From contig WPIO01000014.1 in the NCBI GenBank assembly GCA_009760855.2, forward strand, positions 6,795,501 to 6,859,500: a stretch of 64,000 bases of DNA. The letters run 5' to 3'. Each line of letters opens with the position of its first letter. Position 1 is the stretch's first letter. This stretch comes from Cristatella mucedo (taxonomy: Eukaryota > Bryozoa > Phylactolaemata > Cristatellidae). Shown here piece by piece: positions 58,975-64,000 of this stretch. The position numbers were made by a program, and so were the translations under genes. The notes below the pieces were generated by a model that was not told where the DNA came from, did no database searches, and saw only the letters and a program-made list of their open reading frames with translations.

Positions 58975-59700
58975 TTGACGAATTACAGCAATTCACCGCT
59001 ATCCACTCTAATTAAAGAAAAATCAACTGAAAATTAATAGCACGAAGTTCAAATTTTGAGTAAATATTGTATTAAACGTTCGTTATAATGTACACCAAAT
59101 TTCTTGCGATTTTACTCTCGCGTTCTCGTGCAGATGGGTTCCAAAGACGCTGGCCACTACCGCACTGCATTGAAATGCTCTGCAAATCCAAAAGAAGTTG
59201 CCTGCACGAAGCTAAAAGTTTGAACTGAATATTAAAAAAACTGTTTTTCAAGTTTACTCACAAAATGTCACACCATTGCGTTCGCGTTCGCATGCTATTC
59301 CCTGCAGCGACTGCAGCGCTCTCGGCGGTGGATTGCGGTATTGGCTCGTGTAGCTGCATACGATTGCACGAGAATGCCTGGGCGCAGATTGTGCAAAATT
59401 TTGTGAGTATACTTAAACAATAGTATAATTTACTGTACAACCAAATTGAAGTTTCGCGCAATCAATTTCCTTTGGATTTACGGTGCATTACGCTGGATTG
59501 CGGTAGTGACAGAAGTCTGGGTGCGCATTTTACGTGAGAACGCGCAACCACGACGGCACGGAATTGGACGAGCACATTCTAACAAATGCTTGCTACAACA
59601 TTCACACAAAATATTAGCTTTGAACGATAGATTTCCGGTTGATTTACGCTTACTTAGCGTGAATTGCGGTGGGTTGCTGTAATTCTTCGAAACACTGCGG
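58975..59700. repeat. Head-to-head palindromic array of a roughly 165-bp tandem repeat
   Basis: In the right half, the marker GATTGCGGTA or a close variant starts at 59331, 59496 and 59661, exactly 165 bp apart. Each unit shares GCACGAGAA-GC / GTGAGAACGCGC, CAAAATTTTGTGAG, TTTGAA-ATAGAT and TTTGGATTTACG-type blocks. In the left half the same blocks occur as reverse complement (TACCGCACTG at 59158 and ACCGCTATCC at 58995, 163 bp apart). The turning point is near 59325. Units differ by perhaps a quarter of their bases, so the array is old. Confidence 0.75.
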
Positions 59701-59721
59701 AACGCGGGCGTAGGGTAGGAT

Positions 59722-60075
59722 ATGTCGACCTCTGCTGTCGACGTTCTCGGAAATAGAACTTCCGCTGGGGTAGCTCAGGCGAGTTACACCCAGACACCGA
59801 CGGACTTGGGACTCCTAGGCACCCAGGTGATGTACGTGTTAGTATTGGCTACTGCCCAGAAGAGTCTAAAGGTAGGCCATCGCACTGCTGTAAGGCAGGC
59901 CTCCGGCAGCACTAACAAACGCCTAAGGCGCTCTAATAAAGCACGCGGAGCCAACCAGCCTACCCGAGAGCACATCAAACTTCACGGGGCCAAGATCTAC
60001 TGTCGACTTAGCACCGAGGATCGGCGGCTCGCATTTTGTAGGTATGCATACCACGCGCCGAGGTTCAGTAAGTAA
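59722..60075 (+). other. Unidentified ORF beside the palindrome
   Basis: 117 codons from ATG with a basic middle (NKRLRRSNKARGANQPT). No domain recognised. It directly follows the array and could be unrelated or be part of the same element. Confidence 0.2.
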
Positions 60076-60233
60076 ACGAGCTCTCTTGCGAAGACGTTAT
60101 CGCGGTAGGACGAATTGACTTCCCCCCACACAAACTTTCGAATGTCATTCGGATGGGTCCACTCACTAATAGTCGCGTCTTGATCATATCATGCTTCAAG
60201 AATCGCTGTAAGCTACATGAGTCGATGTAAGTT

Positions 60234-61044
60234 CATATCAGCTCCACAATCGATTCTGCCTACTTTCAGCTACTTACATTGCTAAAGTTCAGGCTTGTTT
60301 AGATAGGAATACCACATCTAAGTTAGTCCATGCATTTGTAACATTCCGTCTTGACTTCTGCAACTCACTGCTTGCTGGTCTACCGGCATGTGCAATCAGG
60401 CGCTTACAGCTGGTGCAAAACTCTGCAGCTTGGCTTGTCTGTCGTAAGCATCGGAGTTGCCACATCAGACCACTTCTCACCGACCTGCATTTGCCATCTG
60501 TCAAGCAGCTCATCGACTTCAAGATTTTGTCGCTCACTTTTAGGTCTCTTCGTTCTTTGGCTCCAGCCTACTTATCAGATCTACTCCCTCATCAGGCCAA
60601 GCATGGTACCACTATCTTTTCGGAAGCTAACAGTTTACTTATACCTCGTACAAACCTTAAATCCTTTGGAGATCGTGCATTTAGTTCGTATGCTCCCAAA
60701 GCCTGGACCTCACTCCCGACTTTTGTCTCGACATCTCCTGACTTAACCACATTTAAAAAGAACTTAAAAACGCACCTATTTATGACAGCATTTATTAAGT
60801 CCATGTGATTCATCCTTTGTGCGCTTACGCGTGCTGACACTGTTGCATGCTGCCACTAACCATATTTGCATGCTGACCCTGTGCATGTTACCCCTAACTA
60901 TGTTATTCTTGCTGCTTACCAAGCGTGCTACCATTCACCATTCGATCGCGTTTCTTTGCAGCAAATGTAAAGAGCCTAGAAAGAGGTTGAGTTTTTTGAG
61001 GGTGCGTTATCAAGTGAATTATTATCATTATTATTATTATTATT
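60234..61044 (+). mobile_element. LINE-A copy, 5'-truncated
   Basis: Starts near AQSTILPTFSYLHC-like codons, then FVTFRLDFCNSLLAGLPAC, LQLVQNSAAWLVCRK, LADLH-like LTDLHLPSVKQLIDFK, AYLSDLLPHQAKHGT, FGDRAFSSYAPKAWTSLP and FIKSM-stop at about 60808. The 3' UTR and an eight-unit ATT tail follow. The frame is nearly clean after 60360, apart from one shift around 60410 and a TAT-to-TTA change. Confidence 0.88.
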
Positions 61045-61049
61045 AAGCT

Positions 61050-63005
61050 GCATAATGGTCGTAAGTGAGAAGATTTTATCCATGCGGCAGCGACAGCTGG
61101 CAAAAATTCTTTTGGGAGTTGTCGATAGCTGTTCGATAGATATATGCTTAGATTATGAAGATGCTTGATATAGCTGTCGATACTTGTCGACTTCCAAAGG
61201 CTCGCCGAATGCAGGTTGAGCGAACGACTGGGGCTCGGCGGGCAAAACGCTGCACAGCGAGTCGTTTGGGTGGGTTGACGAAGGTGCAGCCAGACAGGAC
61301 CGTCGAAAGCTAGCACAGCTGCCAGAGAAGACTGCCATAGGCGTATGTGCGTGTCTGGATGGCGAGACACCGTTAGCAAGCACGAACAGCAACGGCAGTT
61401 TCAGACGGACATTGATATAGGTTTAGAGTGAGTGCTAAATGGCAGAAATCGCACGTCTAATCGAACATGCTGAGCAGGCCTATTGTTCTTTGATATATGA
61501 GATTAATGAGCCTCCATATTATCCTGCGAAAGTTTAGTGTGAAGGGATTTTCGGGGAATCTCGGAGTTATGAACCACCCCTATAGGAGTACTATCGGAGT
61601 TATGTTCCTCAAAACACATTTATTGATATTTCTCAAATACTAATTGACCGACAGGCATGCAAATTTGCACAAGCAACCAGGGCAACATTATCTATCTTTT
61701 GATGTAACTGTAATGCCACTTTGACCTGCTGATGACCTGTAAAAGTCAAGGTCAAATTTTCGCTTCAGTATGTCCCTTTGGTTTTATTGCAACAGATTCA
61801 TTATAATGCATTGTAGAAATATGTTAAACCTCTCAAAAGATGAAAAACACATTTTTAGCCTGAGATTCTTCTAAAAGTAAATAAAATTTTTCGTGACGTT
61901 TACAAAATCACTCTAATCAGTAAAGTGTCGACCACCACTTAAAGGACAGTGGCGCTATACTCAATTTTCATAAGACCAAACTTGCGAAATCCATGGGTAA
62001 AGCAAGTCGACCAGAGCATATATTCCAATTTTCAAGTCGACATGGCTACAGATGGCCTAGGTGTAGCATCTCAAAGGTGCAAAGCCTAATAATTCAGGAA
62101 GCACAAAGTTGCCAGCTGATTGCTCAACCAGCTCAGCACATACCCTGATGTCAAAAACCCCATTACCGTCATAAATTGTTGCCAATACTGTCAGTATATC
62201 TTTCTGGCGGATCAAATATTTCACACAGCCATGCATTTCAATTTTATCTGATCACTATTATCGGAGACATGATATAAGCGTGATAGCGAAGATAGGCACG
62301 ATAGCTCTCATACCGCGCCGGCAGTCAAACCGCGTCGGCAGTCAAACTACCCGGGCGTCTGACCCGCGTTCGGCAATACAAATCTCAAGCTATAAAAGGC
62401 ATTAATGAGAACTCAAAATCAATTCGATTTTCCATAAATAGAATTGAATAAGCATTTTCAGCCTGATTCCAAATGAACGACGCGCTAGCTCCATCCAAGT
62501 CACCACGCTGACCGGTCACCGGACTACATTGCCTCATGGATTATGACCACTACAGGAACCCGATCAACAATTCCATTATTAAGTAGGTGCTGCGGTAATG
62601 GACTCCATAGTTACGGCGGCCCCGGCATCAGTAAAATCTCAATACAATATCCCTAATGATTGTTATACTACCAGTTGGACGTTCGATCTCGAGGGAGCTT
62701 GTCATTTTTTTAATTTAACGTATTTTGCTAGTTTGAAGTTATGTCCTGCGGGTTCGTTTGGGGCTGAGTACCTTATATTTACAAAGTTCACTACGAACGC
62801 TCGGCTCGGGAGGTCGGGTTTTTCAAAAAACCTTCCGCTGAGCTCGACATACTATTTCCAATTTACGTACGTCTTACAACATAATTTTATTTACCATGTT
62901 CCGATCATCTTTTAACCACCACAATTTGGGATTGAATTTATAACTGGTTTGTCTTTTAGTAGGCAAATTTCCAAAAGATTAAAAATTGTTGACCCATTTG
63001 CTAAA
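61050..63005. other. Unassigned AT-rich DNA
   Basis: No recognised exon or repeat. A 105-aa plus ORF at 62598-62915 has no motif. Confidence 0.45.
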
Positions 63006-63007
63006 AC

Positions 63008-63080
63008 AATTAATAATAATAATAATGCAATTGATAAAGCGCACTCAGAGAACTCGGTCTCTTTCTAGGCACTTTCCCCC
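63008..63080 (-). mobile_element. LINE-A tail fragment
   Basis: AATAATAATAATAATGCAAT is followed by the complement of the tail (GATAAAGCGCACTCAGAGAA, CTCTTTCTAGGCACTTTC). Confidence 0.7.
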
Positions 63081-63409
63081 CTTGGCTTACCATTTAAATC
63101 TGCTAATTGAAAGCAAGCTCTTTAAAATGACAGTCATGACTTTCAATAGCCTGACGAACGCATCGAAAAAATACAAAAAATCTTGGGCTATGATAATTCC
63201 GTGTCTAAACATATTCAAAAGAGTTGACCCGGGGAGATTTCTAGAAAAGGAGAACTCCAAAACTCAGACCTTTTTTGGTCACATGTGTTTCTTTTAATGA
63301 GTAGCGCCATGCTTGCCTTTCCGGTTGGTGCACTATCGCGCGAAGTTCCTACTCCGGGCCTTCTTTATCATCCGTACTTAAAAAAATTCAACGATTATGA
63401 TACCTAAAC

Positions 63410-63790
63410 TCATAAGAATCGTCTGACGAGTTTCCAGTTTTGATGCTGAACCTGTCTCGATGTATAAGGTGACAGCTTTCCGTTGCTAGCTAAACATGGT
63501 CCCCAAAACTGACGGTTAATGATTGCGGCGTCAGCAGAAGCTACGACCAGTTTATAATATCGTCGTGCATTGAGTAAATTAGTTAGCACGATTCCTGTAC
63601 TGGAACCGTCTTGCAACCGGTCTGCTAGAGGCTGACCAGTTTGACTTAAGAGAGCCTCGAGAGTGGTTTTGGGCAGAACTTGCTGCTCCTGTTGTGGAGA
63701 GAGAAATACGACAACGTGGAAAGGGTGGTTCTTAGATGGCGTCGCTGCTGACTTTCCAATCGCCCGATTCAATGCACCTGACTGTTGGTA
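63410..63790 (-). other. Unidentified protein-like ORF
   Basis: An open frame of 120 or more codons between an acceptor-like CCAACAG at about 63790 and a TGA at 63410. It contains HPFHVVVFLSPQQEQQ, LEALLSQTGQPLADRLQ and NLLNARRYYKLVVASADAAI. Composition is balanced and hydrophobic residues are spaced as in a folded domain, but I know no family. It has no ATG near the start, so it would be an internal or last exon, or a relic. Confidence 0.25.
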
Positions 63791-63856
63791 GTTGCCTTAG
63801 CAGACCATCAAGTAATTTATATTACTATTTCGTCTTTTTGAACACATATTATCTAT

Positions 63857-64000
63857 TACGATTCCTATCAAAGACACTGGAACGAGTCGTGACAGACCAG
63901 CCTAACTCTTGTATTGAGACTTCAAACCTTGCTAGTAAGTTCCAGCCTGGCTTTATAGCTAATGACTCTACAGAGTCAGCATTGCTTCGAGTATATAATG
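63857..64000 (+). mobile_element. LINE-A copy running off the window
   Basis: FLSKTLERVVTDQPN, FQPGFIANDSTESALLRVYN matches the RT start of the 42 kb copy (ISKTLDRVVADQLN, FQSGFRANHSTESALLRVYN). It appears 5'-truncated at about 63857. The rest lies beyond the window. Confidence 0.85.

Overview
The window looks like nuclear DNA of an invertebrate animal. The evidence is split genes with GT/AG introns, dense dinucleotide microsatellites, many 5'-truncated non-LTR retrotransposons (LINEs), tRNA-derived SINEs, and CpG-rich stretches with no CpG depletion. There are no operons, no ribosome-binding-site-led ORFs, no CRISPR array and no rRNA. I cannot name the species. The one clear host gene is a CREB3L1/2-CrebA type bZIP factor, and the LINE families resemble the L2/CR1 type common in aquatic invertebrates and fish.

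Layout. 1-1041 is a large inverted repeat (foldback). 1.4-12.4 kb is a graveyard of LINE and SINE fragments. 12.4-15.2 kb is a long minus-strand LINE with a second LINE nested inside it. 15.3-28.1 kb is the minus-strand CREB3L/CrebA gene, with five exons placed at 28079-27969, 23681-23265, 20780-20552, 19763-19525 and 17185 to about 16823 or 16706. Its introns carry (CT)n tracts and TE pieces. 25-36 kb is a chain of CpG islands, starting with the CREB3L promoter, with no other gene recognised. 36.7-44.2 kb holds SINEs, a diverged dispersed repeat pair and two long LINE copies. 44.8-46.0 kb is a broken minus-strand copy of a widespread, functionally uncharacterised invertebrate protein family. 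48.7-57.4 kb has more LINE debris. 58.98-59.70 kb is a head-to-head palindrome of a roughly 165-bp tandem repeat. 60.2-61.0 kb and 63.86 kb to the window end are further LINE copies.

How the parts relate. The main LINE family (called LINE-A here) has at least ten sizeable copies on both strands plus many tail-only pieces. All end in a conserved 3' tail and an (ATT)n run. A tRNA-derived SINE (SINE-A) ends in the same tail motif, so LINE-A, or a sister, is the likely source of its mobilisation machinery. Two more LINE families (B and C), a fourth RT fragment (D), a second SINE (B) and a single tRNA-like repeat (C) are also present. All LINE copies seen are truncated or carry stop codons.
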